NCBI RefSeq assembly: GCF_042186555.1
Contig: NC_133330.1
Location: 344,689,165-344,753,164, forward strand
Reading direction: 5' to 3'
Source: Aquarana catesbeiana
Lineage: Eukaryota; Chordata; Amphibia; Anura; Ranidae
Length of the DNA stretch: 64,000 nt
In this document: positions 24,890-35,459 of the stretch, piece after piece
Numbering within the stretch: the first letter of the stretch is position 1
Layout: every line of letters starts with the position of its first letter
Made by a program: the position numbers and the translations under genes
Notes under the pieces: generated by a model
What the model saw: only the letters and a program-made list of their open reading frames with translations
Told to the model about the DNA's origin: nothing
The model's database searches: none

Positions 24890-27418
24890 TGTTGGGAATC
24901 CTTTACTGGCAATGAGTGCCTGAAGTCTGGAACCCATGGACATCACCAAAGACTGCCTTTCCTCCTTTCCGATGCTTTGCCCGGATCTACCTGCAGCTGT
25001 ATTCAATTGTTCTTTGTATGCGGCTCTTCCTGCCTTTAGTTTTGCCTTCAGCAAGTGAAATGCTCAATTGGGTTGAGATCAGGTGATTGACTCGGCCATT
25101 GCAGAATATTCCACTTCTTTTCCTTCAAAAGTTCCTGGGTTGCTTTTGCAGTGTGTTTTGGATCATTGTCCATCTGTACTGTGAGGCACCGCCCAATCAT
25201 TGACTGAATCTGGGCTGACAGTATATCTCTAAACACCGCAGAATTCATCCGACTGCTTCTGCCTTCTGTCACATCAGCAATAACCACCAATAACCCAGTG
25301 CCACTGGAAGCCATGCATGCCCATGCCATCACATTGCAAGCTCTACCATGTGACCACAGATGACGTTGTGTGCTTTGGATCATGATCTGTTCAAAGCATT
25401 CTCCACACTTTCTTCTTCCCGTCATTCTGCTACAGATTAATCTTAGTTTCATCCGTCCAAAGAATGCTTTTCCTGAACTAGTCTGGCTTTTTTAGATGTT
25501 TTTTGGCAAAGTTTAATCTGGCTTTTCTATTCTTCAGGCTTATGAATGGTTTGCACCTTGTGGTGAACCCTCTGTATTTGCTCTCATGAAGTGTTCTCTT
25601 GGCTGTAGCCTTTGACAATGATAGGCCCACCTCCTGGAGAGTGTCCTTCACTTGTCTCCACCTCCTGGAGAGTGTCCTTCACTTGTCTCCACCTCCTGGA
25701 GAGTGTCCTTCACTTGTCTCCACCTCCTGGAGAGTGTCCTTCACTTGTCTCCACTGCCTGGAGAGTGTCCTTCACTTGTCTCCACCTCCTGGAGAGTGTC
25801 CTTCCCTTGTCTCCACCTCCTAGAGAGTGTCCTTCCCTTGTCTCCACCTCCTGGAGAGTGTCCTTCACTTGTCTCCACCTCCTGGAGAGTGTCCTTCACT
25901 TGTCTCCACCTCCTGGAGAGTGTCCTTCACTTGTCTCCACCTCCTGGAGAGTGTCCTTCCCTTGTCTCCACCTCCTGGAGAGTATCCTTTACTTGTCTTC
26001 AGCTCCTGGAGAGTGTCCTTCACTTGTCTCCACTGCCTGGAGAGTGTCCTTCTCTTGTCTCCACCTCCTGGAGAGTGTCCTTCACTTGTCTCCACCTCCT
26101 GGAGAGTGTCCTTCACTTGTCTCCACATCCTGGAGTGTGTCCTTCTCTTGTCTCCACCTCCTGGAGAGTGTCCTTTACTTGTCTCCACCTCCTGGAGAGT
26201 GTCTTTTACTTGTCTTCACCTCCTGGAGAGTGTCCTTCACTTGTCTCCACCTCCTGGAGAGTGTCCTTCTCTTGTCTCCACCTCCTGGAGAGTGTCCTTT
26301 ACTTGTCTTCACCTCCTGGAGAGTGTCCTTCACTAGTCTCCACCTCCTGGAGAGTGTCCTTCACTTGTCTCCACCTCCCGGAGAGCGTCCTTCACTTGTC
26401 TCCACCTCCTGGAGAGTGTCCTTCACTTGTCTCCACCTCCTGGGGAGTGTCCTTCTCTTGTCTCCACCTCCTGGAGAGTGTCCTTCACTTGTCCCCACCT
26501 CCTGGAGAGTGTCCTTCACTTGTCTCCACCTCCTGGAGAGCGTCCTTCACTTGTCTTCACCTCCTGGAGAGCGTCCTTCACTTGTCTCCACCTCCTGGAG
26601 AGTGTCCTTCACTTGTCTCCACCTCCTGGAGAGTGTCCTTCACTTGTCTCCACCTCCTGGAGAGTGTCCTTCACTTGTCTCCACCTCCTGGAGAGTGTCC
26701 TTCACTTGTCTCCACCTCCTGGAGAGTGTCCTTCACTGGTCTCCACCTCCTGGAGAGTGTCCTTCACTTGTCTCCACCTCCTGGAGAGTGTCCTTCACTT
26801 GTCTCCACCTCCTGGAGAGTGTCCTTCACTTGTCTCCACCTCCTGGAGAGTGTCCTTCACTTGTCTCCACCTCCTGGAGAGTGTCCTTCACTGGTCTCCA
26901 CCTCCTGGAGAGTGTCCTTCACTTGTCTCCACCTCCTGGAGAGTGTCCTTCACTTGTCTCCACCTCCTGGAGAGTGTCCTTCACTTGTCTTCACCTCCTG
27001 GAGAGCGTCCTTTACTTGTCTTCACCTCCTGGAGAGTGTCCTTTACTTGTCTTTACCTCCTGGAGAGTGTCCTTCACTTGTCTCCACCTCCTGGAGAGTG
27101 TCCTTCTCTTGTCTCCACCTCCTGGAGAGTGTCCTTCACTTGTCTCCACCTCCTGGAGAGTGTCCTTCACTTGTCTGGATGTTGTGAATGGGTTTTTCTT
27201 TACCATAGAGAGGATCCTGTGATTATCCACCACTGTTGTCTTCCGTAGACCTCCAGGCCTTTTTATGTTGCTGAGCTCACCAGTGTGTTCTTCTCTCAGA
27301 ATGTACCAAACTGTTGATCTGGCCACACCTAATGTTGCTGCTATCTCTCACATGGATTTGTTTCATTTTTGAAGCCTTACAATGACCTGTTTCACTTGGA
27401 CAGCTACTTTGAACGCAT
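24890..27418 (-). pseudogene. Tc1 transposase pseudogene (element B), split by a minisatellite
   Basis: Reading leftward from MRSK (27416-27418), the N-terminal DNA-binding region is recognisable: STVWYILREEHTGELSNI, a RPGGLRKTT hook, then KKNPFTTSRQVKDTLQEV. There a 31 bp unit repeats about 50 times. Beyond the array the catalytic part resumes: a TDETKINL box in a different frame, then WACMASSGTG, SSRMNSAVFRDI, VQMDNDPKHTAKATQ (second Asp) and SPDLNPIEH (catalytic Glu), with stops and frameshifts. A 31 bp unit is not a multiple of three, so the array alone would wreck the frame. I do not think it makes a functional protein. Confidence 0.92.
25631..27176. repeat. 31 bp minisatellite within the Tc1 transposase gene, about 50 copies
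   Basis: The unit begins CTCCTGGAGAGTGTCC and continues TTCACTTGTCTCCAC, 31 bp in all; 1546 bp is almost exactly 50 units. Most copies differ by one or two changes (TTCCCT, TTCTCT, GAGCGTCC, CTTCAC). On the minus strand the unit is the transposase codons for RQVKDTLQEV. The flanks join in frame to one copy: FTTSRQVKDTLQEVGL can be read across the two array borders. The seed was therefore the transposase's own sequence. Open frames of 500 or more codons here arise because none of the three phases contains a stop. Confidence 0.96.
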
Positions 27419-27464
27419 GATGTATGTTCCCAGCAATAGATTCCAAATGCGAATACTGCACTTA

Positions 27465-27754
27465 GCCCTGGTTCACACTGACTGCGGTAATAAAAGCGTG
27501 TGGGTTCAGCTGAAGTCGCACGCTTTCATTCCTGCATCTCAGTCCCAATTTCATCGGCGATTTTAGAAACATCTGTGCGGGTTTCTGCACAGATATCAAT
27601 GGAAACCGCACTCCGAAATCACCAAAAGTAGTACAGAAACTACTTCTGGAAATCGGTGCGGCATCGCACCGATTAGGACTGTGCCATTGGCGGCAATTGC
27701 CACTGATCTGACATGCGATTTGACATGTCAATATGCACCAATGTGAACCAGGGC
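27465..27754. mobile_element. PIF/Harbinger-like MITE, 290 bp, inside Tc1 element B
   Basis: The termini GCCCTGGTTCACACTG and, inverted, GCCCTGGTTCACATTG are flanked on both sides by TTA (27462-27464 and 27755-27757), the TWA target duplication typical of PIF/Harbinger elements. The interior has no coding potential. It interrupts Tc1 element B upstream of the transposase start, so it is younger than that element. Confidence 0.88.
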
Positions 27755-28076
27755 TTAGAGTCAACTCCAGACCTTTTACCTGCTTAATTGATGAAGAAAT
27801 AACGAAGGAGTCGCCCACACCTGGCCATGAAACAGCTTTTGATTCAATTGTCCGATTACTTTTGGTCCCTTGAAAAAGGGGGGATGTTACTCTTAAGAGC
27901 TGTAATTTTCTTAACCCTTCCCCCGATTTGGATGTACACACCCTCAAATTAAACCTGAGCGTGTGACCTTTCACCCCATATCCATTAGATAACTATAGTT
28001 TGACTCTGTGTTGTTAAATAGCTAAAAAAAAAATACTAAAATAGTGCCTGTGTCCAAATATATATGGACCTAACTG

Positions 28077-28132
28077 TATATATATATCTATATATATAGA
28101 TATATATATCTATATATATAGATATATATATA
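28077..28132. repeat. TA/TATC microsatellite between two Tc1 elements
   Basis: Alternating TA with TATC/GATA steps forms a self-complementary tract. It fills the space between the right end of Tc1 element B and the start of Tc1 element C. TA-rich DNA is a preferred Tc1 target. Confidence 0.9.
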
Positions 28133-29050
28133 CAGTATCTCACAAAAGTAAGTACACCCCTCAGTGACATTTGTGTAAATCTTTTCTTCTATCTTTTCAT
28201 GTGACAACACTGAAGAAATGACACTTGTCTACAATGTAAAGTAGTGAGTGTACAGATTGTATAACAGTGTAAATTTACTGTCCCCTCAAAATAACTCAAC
28301 ACACAGCCATTAATGTCTAAACCACTGGCAACAAAAGTCAGTACACCCCTAAGTGAAAATCTCCAAATTGGGCCCAAAGTGTCAATATTTTGTGTGGCCA
28401 CCATTATTTTCCAGCACTGCCTTAACCCTCTTGGGCATGGAGGTCACCAGAGCTTCACAGGTTGTCACTGGAGTCCTCTTCCCCTCCTCCATGACGACAT
28501 CACGGAGCTGGTGGATGTTAGAGACCTTGCGCTCCTCCACCTTCCGTTTGAGGATGTCCCACAGATGATCAATAGGGTTTAGGTCTGGAGACATGCTTGG
28601 CCAGTCCATCACCTTTACCCTCAGCTTCTTTAGCCAGGCAGTGGTGGTCTTGGAGGTGTATTTGGGGTGGTTATCATGTTGGAATACTGCCCTGCGGTCC
28701 AGTCTCTGAAGGGAGGGGATCATGCTCTGCTTCAGTAGGTCACAGTACATGTTGGCATTCATGGTTCCCTCAATGATCTGTAGCCCCCCAGTGCCGGCAG
28801 CACTCATGCAGACCCAGACCATGACACTCCCACCACCATGCTTGACTGTAGACAAGACACACTTGTCTTTGTCCTCCTCACCTGGTTGCCCCCACACACG
28901 CTTGTCACCATCTGAACCAAATACGTTTATCTTGGTCTCATCAGACCACAGGACATGGTTCCAGTAATCCATGTCCTTAGTCTGCTTGTCTTCAGCAAAC
29001 TGTTTGTGGACTTTCTTGTACATCATCTTTAGAAGAGGCTTCCTTCTGGG
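28133..29050 (-). mobile_element. Tc1-family DNA transposon C, minus strand, truncated
   Basis: The left terminus, CAGTATCTCACAAAAGTAAG next to TA, and the internal repeat AGTACACCCCTAAGTG (near 28342) are typical of a vertebrate Tc1 lineage distinct from elements A and B. Transposase reads on the minus strand. Similarity stops at about 29050, inside the N-terminal half of the gene, so the 5' third and the other inverted repeat are missing. Confidence 0.9.
28382..29050 (-). pseudogene. Tc1 transposase remnant (element C), open catalytic domain
   Basis: About 223 codons stay open from RPRRKPLLKMMYKKVHKQFA to the C-terminal ENNGGHTKY. Seen in order: HVLWSDETKINVFG (first catalytic Asp), VKHGGGSVMVWVCM, VFQHDNHPKYTSKTT (second Asp), SPDLNPIDHLWDILKRKVEE, and VSNIHQLRDVV. 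The third catalytic position is Asp (codon GAT) where Tc1 enzymes normally have Glu (PIEHLW). The DNA-binding half is replaced by unrelated sequence after about 29050; the open frame continues to 29149 without similarity. The intact C-terminal frame suggests a younger copy than A or B, but it is still inactive. Confidence 0.93.
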
Positions 29051-29730
29051 ACGAAATACAAACATCAATAATGTATTAATGATGATGAAGGATAATAGAG
29101 TCCATATAACCATAAGTCTTTCAAACCAGTGTGGTGACAAACAACTCAATGTGTAACAAACAAAAGTCTAATAATCCATAGGTAAAAGGGTAAGTGGTAT
29201 AGTGTCCGGCTGTGTATAGACACAGATGCAACCACTCAGGATGATGGATTTCCAAGTGCTGGCAAAGAATATGTTGGTCCGTAGGTAAGAACAACATCAA
29301 TGGGTAAGTGATAAATGCATACTCTTACCGGATCCAATGGACTCCCCTGTCAGCGACATGGAGTCTTAAAGGCAGTGCGCCCCATAAGGCGGATAGGGAG
29401 ATATCCAAGCAGTTGGAACCTCTGGGATGAACTCCACGGAAACTCCAGGGATCACCAAGATGGATCGTCACTACTGGAACTCACCATTGGAATCTTGGAA
29501 TTAAGATGTACCGCGTATGACGAGAACTGGACATTTCACTCCCATCCGGATAATATGTGGAGAAAAAAATTGTGCTTCCGCATAGTGCAGGTAAAAAAAA
29601 GGTATTTTTTTCTGCACTTCTATCTTCCGGTGTGGAGGGAGGATCGGGGGTGATCAGCTGAGAGGGGGGCACGTGAATCCTTATTTTCAGCCACAGAAAG
29701 AATTCTTTTTAATTAAAAAAAAAAAAAAAA
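29051..29730. other. Unassigned interspersed sequence
   Basis: Sequence of moderate composition with no recognisable open frame. The abrupt start at the truncation of Tc1 element C suggests a transposon insertion or deletion breakpoint. Text around 29330-29500 reads like an interspersed repeat, but I cannot name the family. Confidence 0.45.
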
Positions 29731-29841
29731 ACATTAATTAAAGTGTATTTTTTTTTTAAATGTGTTTGAAAAAACGTTGCGCAAATACCACATGACATAA
29801 AACATTGCAATGACCACCATTTTACTATCTAGGGGTTCTGC

Positions 29842-29879
<38 letters not shown>

Positions 29880-30506
29880 TATATTAATACATATATCTAT
29901 ATATATCGATATATATATAGATATCGATATCTATATATATATATATAGATATATTGATATCTATATATATATATATATATATAGATATCTATATATCTAT
30001 ATATATATACATATATATAATGTTTGGGGGTTTATCTTTTATATTTTACCAAATAATTGGGTATTATATTGTGTTTTTTTCCTTTAAAACTCATTAAAGT
30101 GTATTTTTTCTAGCAAACAAAATGCTGATTTCTACATGTAAACAAAGTTCCTGGTCATCAAATGGTTAATAATCCTTATTGTAAGTCACAGAAAGAAATT
30201 CCCATTTAATATTCTCCCCCAAAATTTAGTTAATATATTGCCTTTGTGTTCACTAAAATTAACTTTAGTGTATTTAGTACTGAAATTTTACTTTTCGTAA
30301 ACCTGTGCACTTATATCGTGTGATATAAAAAAAATTGGAACTCCCGCCATTTTATTCTCGAGGGCCTCTGCGTTCAGGAAAATATATCTCATGTTTGGGG
30401 GTTTTACCAATTTTCAGGCCTAAAATGATCTTTTAACCCTTTCGCTGCCAGAGCCGTTTTTGTAATTTTTGGGGTTTTTTTTGCACACATGCTTAAAAAA
30501 ATCATT
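29731..30506. repeat. Fragments of an AT-rich ranid-type repeat with an AT microsatellite
   Basis: Two diverged copies of one motif series occur at about 29765-29850 and 30295-30410: a TGCGCAAATA-like phrase, CATTGCAATGACC- or GGAACTCCCGCC-like sequence, CATTTTA, and AATGTTTGGGGGTTT. The same series recurs at 31845-31945 and 46295-46395. A TA/TATC/GATA microsatellite (29847-30021) has grown between them. TTAACCCTTTC at 30433 resembles the terminus of this family. Non-coding. Confidence 0.75.
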
Positions 30507-30630
30507 TCCTGATGCCAACATGGCAGCGTACTAGTGATAGAGCTCCGCCTCTTGACCACGCCCTCAGGACCAGTGAATAGTATAAATGAAGGCACGGTTA
30601 GCCTCCACCCCATTCTTCTTTTTCTCCTCG
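30507..30630. repeat. Left inverted terminal repeat of the DIRS-like element
   Basis: TCCTGATGCCAACATGGCAG begins a stretch of about 120 bp. From GCAGCGTACTAGTGATAG onward it is complementary, with a few changes, to 39157-39255. The GCCAACATGGCAGC part also pairs with a second inverted copy at 39034-39060. Confidence 0.85.
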
Positions 30631-30816
30631 TACCCCCACACTCCAGTGATGAAGTAAGGAATTTTATGTCCCCCATCCTGCTGCTGAGCAGTAACCGGCC
30701 GGGTTCAATCCTCTCCCAGTGCGAAGTCTCAGTACTCGAGCTGCTAACATCGTGCTAATAAAGCCTGAGAGACCCTCGTCTGTGGGGTCTTCATGGGTCC
30801 CCGCCGTGTTTCCTCT

Positions 30817-31216
30817 TTAACTGCTTCCCGACCGCCCACTGTATATTGACGTCCTGTTTTTTAAAGATGGATATCTCGGTAACGGCAGCAGCTGCTGCCA
30901 CAACCGAGGTATCCATCTTTAGGGCCGGTGATTCTGTACACAATAACGGTGGTCTCTGCGGCGGGTTCGCCGCGAGATCACCGTTATCGGCGGCGGGAGA
31001 GGTGCCACCCCCCCTCCCGCACCCTCCGCCGCTTTCCTGGAGCCGTCGGTAGCGGCGGAGGAGATCGGGACCTGTCACTGCTGAGGTACTGAGACGAGTG
31101 AGGCCAAGATGGCCCCCACCCGTCTCTATACCATGTGACGGCCGGAGCGACGTCATTACGACGGCTCCGCCCACTTCTCTTAAAGGCACAATTTTTTTTG
31201 TGTAATTTTTTTAAAC

Positions 31217-31254
<38 letters not shown>

Positions 31255-32023
31255 ATTTTAGTCTAAATATGAGATCTGAGGACTTTTTGACCTCAGATCT
31301 CATATTTAAGAGGACCTGTCATGCTTTTTTCTATTACAAGGGATGTTTACATTCCTTGTAATAGGAATAAAAGTGATCCAATTTTTTTTTTTTAAAAACA
31401 GTGAAAAAATAAATAAAATAAAGTAAAATAAATAATAAAAAAAAAAAAAAAATTTTTAAAGCGCCCTGTCCCGACGAGCTCGCGCGCAGAAGCGAACGCA
31501 TACGTGAGTAGCGCCCGCATCTGAAAACGGTGGTCAAACCACACATGTGAGGTATCACCGCGACCGGTAGAGTGAGAGCAATAATTCTAGCCCTAGACCT
31601 ACTCTGTAACGCAAAACATGCAATCTGTAGAATTTTTTAAACGTCGCCTATGGAGATTTTTAAGGGTAAAAGTTTGACGCCATTCCACGAGCGGGCGCAA
31701 TTTTAAAGCGTGACATGATGGGTATCAATTTACTTGGCGTAACATTATATTTCACAATATTAAAAAAAATTGGGCTAACTTTACTGTTGTCTTATTTTTT
31801 TTTTCAAAAAAGTGAATTTTTTCCAAAAAAAGTGCTCTTAGAAGACCGCTGCGCAAATACGGTGCAAAAAAAAGTATTGCAATGACCGCTATTTTATTCT
31901 CTAGGGTGTTAGAAAAAAACAATATATAATGTTTGGGGGTTCTAAGTAATTTTCTAGCAAAAAAACCTGTTTTAAACTCTTAAACACCTAAAATCCAAAA
32001 CGAGGCTGGTTTTGAAGTGGTTA
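30817..32023. mobile_element. Non-autonomous ranid-type element with TTAACCACTTC termini
   Basis: The left end reads TTAACTGCTTCCCGACCG, and the right end, inverted, CTTAACCACTTCAAAACC, a short imperfect terminal inverted repeat. The interior holds a CG-rich hairpin region (30880-31070), poly-T (31211-31252), a perfect hairpin at 31264-31306, and the phrase AAACGTCGCCTATGGAGA, which I recognise as abundant in ranid DNA. No coding capacity. It lies inside the left part of the DIRS-like element and so is younger. Confidence 0.7.
31264..31306. repeat. Perfect hairpin, 17 bp arms
   Basis: AAATATGAGATCTGAGG and its exact complement CCTCAGATCTCATATTT flank a 9 bp loop. It sits inside the non-autonomous element and probably belongs to it. 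Confidence 0.9.
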
Positions 32024-32548
32024 AGAACAAAATTTGCCATTCAGTATGACTTGGTTCCAGGAACTTTGGGGGGGGGGGGCAGCCTGTCATTTCCTTTTCT
32101 AGGGGCTTCCTTGTCCGTTGTTCCTTGTCTCTACCTGTTTTATTCAGTTCCTGCTCTTCTCCTTTCTTATTTGGCTTTTAGTAGGTTCCGGGTGAGCGAG
32201 GAGCGGGCCGCACCGTGCAGTAGGTGTCGGGGTCTCCCTATAAGCGTGGGGGCGGCCCGCCCAGCGCCGTATTTATTGGCCTAGGGCGCTCCCGATGATG
32301 TCATAGGGCTGCAACCCGGTCTGCACATGATCACTGACCGACGGAAGCTCTGGGCGCCATTTTGGTTCTGGGCAAAGCGATTCGTTTTGCCCACAAACAA
32401 CAGGAGGAGTCTGGGGACGGGTTCTGGCTGTCCCAGGATCATCAGTGTCAGTGGGCTGCTGTGGGATGGGCAATATAAAGTCTCCTGACTGTCTTCAGTC
32501 TCAGCAACCTTCTGTGTCGCCACCTGCTGGTAGGAAAGTTTTCTGTAC
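32024..32548. other. Unassigned sequence within the nested cluster
   Basis: Mixed composition with a G run near 32070 and GC-rich stretches. Short open frames show no domain. Possibly the remainder of another interspersed repeat or of the DIRS-like element. Confidence 0.4.
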
Positions 32549-32996
32549 TTAAAGTGGAGGGCCACCCTGAAAAAAAAAAAAATTACACCAAAAATCCTAA
32601 AGAAAATTTTTTAAAAATTTGAAAAAAAATTTTTTTTTAAACTTACTTAAACCCTTGTTGCTAGGCAGTCTTCCTAAACTGCCTCTTCCTTTTCCGTGGT
32701 GTCTTCTGCTCCTGCTTGTGTTCCCAGAACACCACGGGGCCATTGACAGAGCGCCGCGCCGCTCGCGCATGCACAGTAGGAAACTGGCAGTGGAGACGCA
32801 AGGCTCCGCTGCCTGTTTCCCTTACCTAGGATGGCGGTGCCGGGACCCGAGAGCTAAGGGACGGGTCGGCCTTGGGCGGCCGACATCGCGGGCACCCAGG
32901 ACAGGTAAGTGTACTTATTTAAAGTCAGCAGCTACAGTGTTTGTAGCTGCTGACTTTTACATTTTTTTTTTTTTTTAGTTCGGAATCCCACTTTAA
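32549..32996. mobile_element. MITE with TTAAAGTGG termini, first of a pair
   Basis: The left end TTAAAGTGGAGGGCCACC and the right end, inverted, TTAAAGTGGGATTCCGAAC form terminal inverted repeats. A hairpin, GTCAGCAGCTACA with its complement, lies at 32923-32957 near the right end. No coding capacity. Confidence 0.75.
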
Positions 32997-33494
32997 AGTG
33001 GAGTTCCACCCACTTTTACAACTCTTCAGCATCCCTCACTAAACTGCGCACTGTAAACTAATTGGATATTTTTTAATTTTTTTTCTCAGCACCTCCTGTA
33101 TATCTGCTGTATTCATTTTTCACTTCCTCCTCCCTGGCCGTGGCCCATCGCATCATTTCCTGTTTGCAATGCCTCCTGGGAAGGGGCGGCAACTTCCTCT
33201 GACACTGCCGTTGCTATGGAAACCTGACCTGAAACCTATTACACTGCTTGTGCTGCACTGAGCATGTGCGAGATCTGCAAGGACGAGACACAGGAAGAAA
33301 TACAGTCTGGCTTCAGATGCCCACACTTAAGATGGCCACGGCCTGCTGTAAGTTTATAAAATAACAAACTACTGCTATAAACCAACAAAACAGACCTTAG
33401 TTTACAGACTAACTTTACTAGAATACATTAAGCTTGTGTATTATAGGGATATTTTTATTTAAATAATATAATTTTGGCCGGAACACCACTTTAA
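32993..33494. mobile_element. MITE with TTAAAGTGG termini, second of a pair
   Basis: The left end TTAAAGTGGAGTTCCACCC and the right end, inverted, TTAAAGTGGTGTTCCGGCC are good terminal inverted repeats. It shares the TTAA at 32993-32996 with the first MITE, so the two abut through one TTAA, which may be their target site. Confidence 0.8.
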
Positions 33495-33756
33495 AAAAAA
33501 AAAAAAAGGTACATTTTTTTCCTTTGGTTTGTTTCAGCTGTTTGCTTTGTTGTAGTTTTCAGACTTTCATGTTAGAAGATTACTGGCAATCTCCATCCTT
33601 CTATCTCTCTTTTTCCGCTGGCCGTCCCTTCTTCTCTACTACCACCAGTCAGCCACCACTTATGTAAGACCCTCAATACTTAAGGTAGGGGGACCACCAG
33701 TTGGTAAGTTTTTAGGTGTCCTTAAAAGAGAGCCCTCTAATGCGGTTTGCTTTGAT

Positions 33757-34260
33757 ATGTTTCAGCTCCGCACGCTCTCGGAGTTAGAGAACAAGAGAGG
33801 ACAGGCGTTCTCCAAAAGGAGCATAACTCCAGATGTCGATCCCGGTCAAAAGATTCAAAAGATCACGTCGCGCCTCCTCTTCTCCAGAGCAATACAGGCG
33901 TCCCAGCAAGAGATCAGGCTGGGCTTGTGGCGCAGTCCCCCCATCCAATAAATTGGGGTGCAAAGACTGTCTAGAGGAGTCTGCAGTAGGCAGGGATCAG
34001 GACACTCTGCAGGTCTCATCATTACTAAAGAAGGTAGTAGGAGATTCCTTGTCTGACCTCAGCCCAGCCACCCGCCCAAAGGGTCCCATTGGAAGATCAG
34101 CCGGGGACTTCAGCAAGCAGTATGACCATGCCCAGTGTAAAAAAAAATGGCGCTCCCACTCAGGAGAAGAAAAGCTCCAAGGAAGACGTCTCTGATCCTC
34201 TTCCCCAGAGCCGGCGCCCCAACAAGAGTCCTGCAGGGCCCGTGGTGCAGTATCTATACC
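33757..34260 (+). pseudogene. Possible gag-like remnant of the DIRS-like element
   Basis: A frame at 33833-34195 reads RFKRSRRASSSPEQYRRPSK, then GWACGAVPPSNKLGCKDCLE, giving a CxC-type cysteine cluster after a basic stretch, as in DIRS-type gag proteins. A second, diverged copy of the PEQYRRPSKRSG-like segment seems to follow near 34203-34250 (QSRRPNKSPAG), perhaps an internal duplication. No start, full length or conserved capsid motif is visible. The assignment rests mainly on position upstream of RT. Confidence 0.4.
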
Positions 34261-35459
34261 CATGAGGTGAGTAGACACTGCCTGGAGGAGTATACAGCTA
34301 ACAGGTAATGCCAAATGTCTTTATTGTTGATAAGAGTGGCACAAGATTCTGTTTTGAACTCGCCTTAATTACCTGAAGCAACTGTTACACTTGTATTGGA
34401 AACTGTTGGAGACTGTTGCCATAGGAGACAGCACTCTTATCCGTGCAGATGTGGCGTCTTGCTGGGTGCTTTTCCCTGCGTGGCTGTCCTGTAGAAGTCC
34501 GGGAGTTTACCGGGTTAGCATTACACAGACATATTTAGGTGCCCCGAGGAGAGTGGTAATGTAGCGCTCAGAGCGCGCTAGTGGGTGTGGCCAAATTGCC
34601 CTTGCTGACATCATCACCCTTCAGTGAGGCCAAACAGCCACCTACGACGGCAACAGGTTTGTGTGTGACTATCTCGGTTACTTGGGGAACCACAGCCTGG
34701 TCCAGGTAGTATGTCCGGGTCTCAGGGGGACCGAAACCCTGACACATGATTCAGAACCAGAACTGTCCGGCTGAATCCTGGACAGGTGGTACACCCTAGG
34801 TGTCTGGCACCCATGAATCTACTTTGCACTGCACCTACTATGCCTTTCGGCCCACTCTATGTAGAGGGAGGTGGATAAGTCATGGCTCTGGAGGTTCTCA
34901 TTGGACTGAAGGAGTCCTGGGTCCTTGCTACATATATTATAGATGCAGCAGTCTGCTACTCGAAAATAGGGAGGCTGACCAGGAAGTCCCCCCTAGTTGC
35001 TTGTATAACCACTGGAGGAGCACCCTTGCACTTTGGCGGTTAGGGAGGCCATATGGTTGAGACCCTGGACTGCGTATTGCTTCCTAGAAACAAAAGTGGG
35101 GAAGAATGGAAGGGGTTCGAGAAAAATGCCCCTATAAATAGGCTGTCAAAACTGTGTACCCTGAACAAGCTAATGGTCAACCTACTCCTACATACTGTAG
35201 CATCTGCAAGTGCTGGCAGGCCAGCAATAACCAGCCCATGTACTGGGTGAGTCTAATGGGAATGGTTTAATAATTATCAACCAGCTGCTGCACCTGCAGG
35301 ACTCTGAGGACAGTGGCAGGGTCTGCATCCCTATAGACATGATTTCCTATTGGGAGTATTTTGCAAAAAATTATATTTTTGTAGCAGTGGATGCCAAAAA
35401 ATCTGACTTGTATTTTAGTGCAGACTTCTGGGAAGATCAGTGAGCCAGTCACACAAGTG
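34261..35459. other. Unassigned part of the DIRS-like element, possible LTR-like insertion
   Basis: No protein similarity recognised. TGTAGCGCTCAGAGCGCGCT near 34560 resembles the start of the LTR-like insertion at 37428 (GTAGCGCTGGTAG), which hints at a second, degraded insertion. Short open frames are unconvincing. Confidence 0.35.

Larger units (their letters stand above)
24646..28076 (-). mobile_element. Tc1-family DNA transposon B, minus strand, expanded and left-truncated
   Basis: The right end at 28076 reads, on the minus strand, CAGTTAGGTCCATATATATT next to TA, a terminus known for vertebrate Tc1 elements. Internal non-coding sequence and transposase run leftward. The opposite terminus is missing: sequence recognisable as the element's inner flank (TTGGTTCTGTATGCCACC) abuts element A with no second inverted repeat. 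Its 3.4 kb is roughly twice the family norm because it contains a 1.55 kb minisatellite (25631-27176) and a 290 bp MITE (27465-27754). Confidence 0.9.

Noticed and set aside
25612..27248. 536-codon Ser/Leu/Pro-rich protein on the plus strand
   Set aside because: It is the 31 bp array in a stop-free phase, antisense to the transposase remnant from which it grew.
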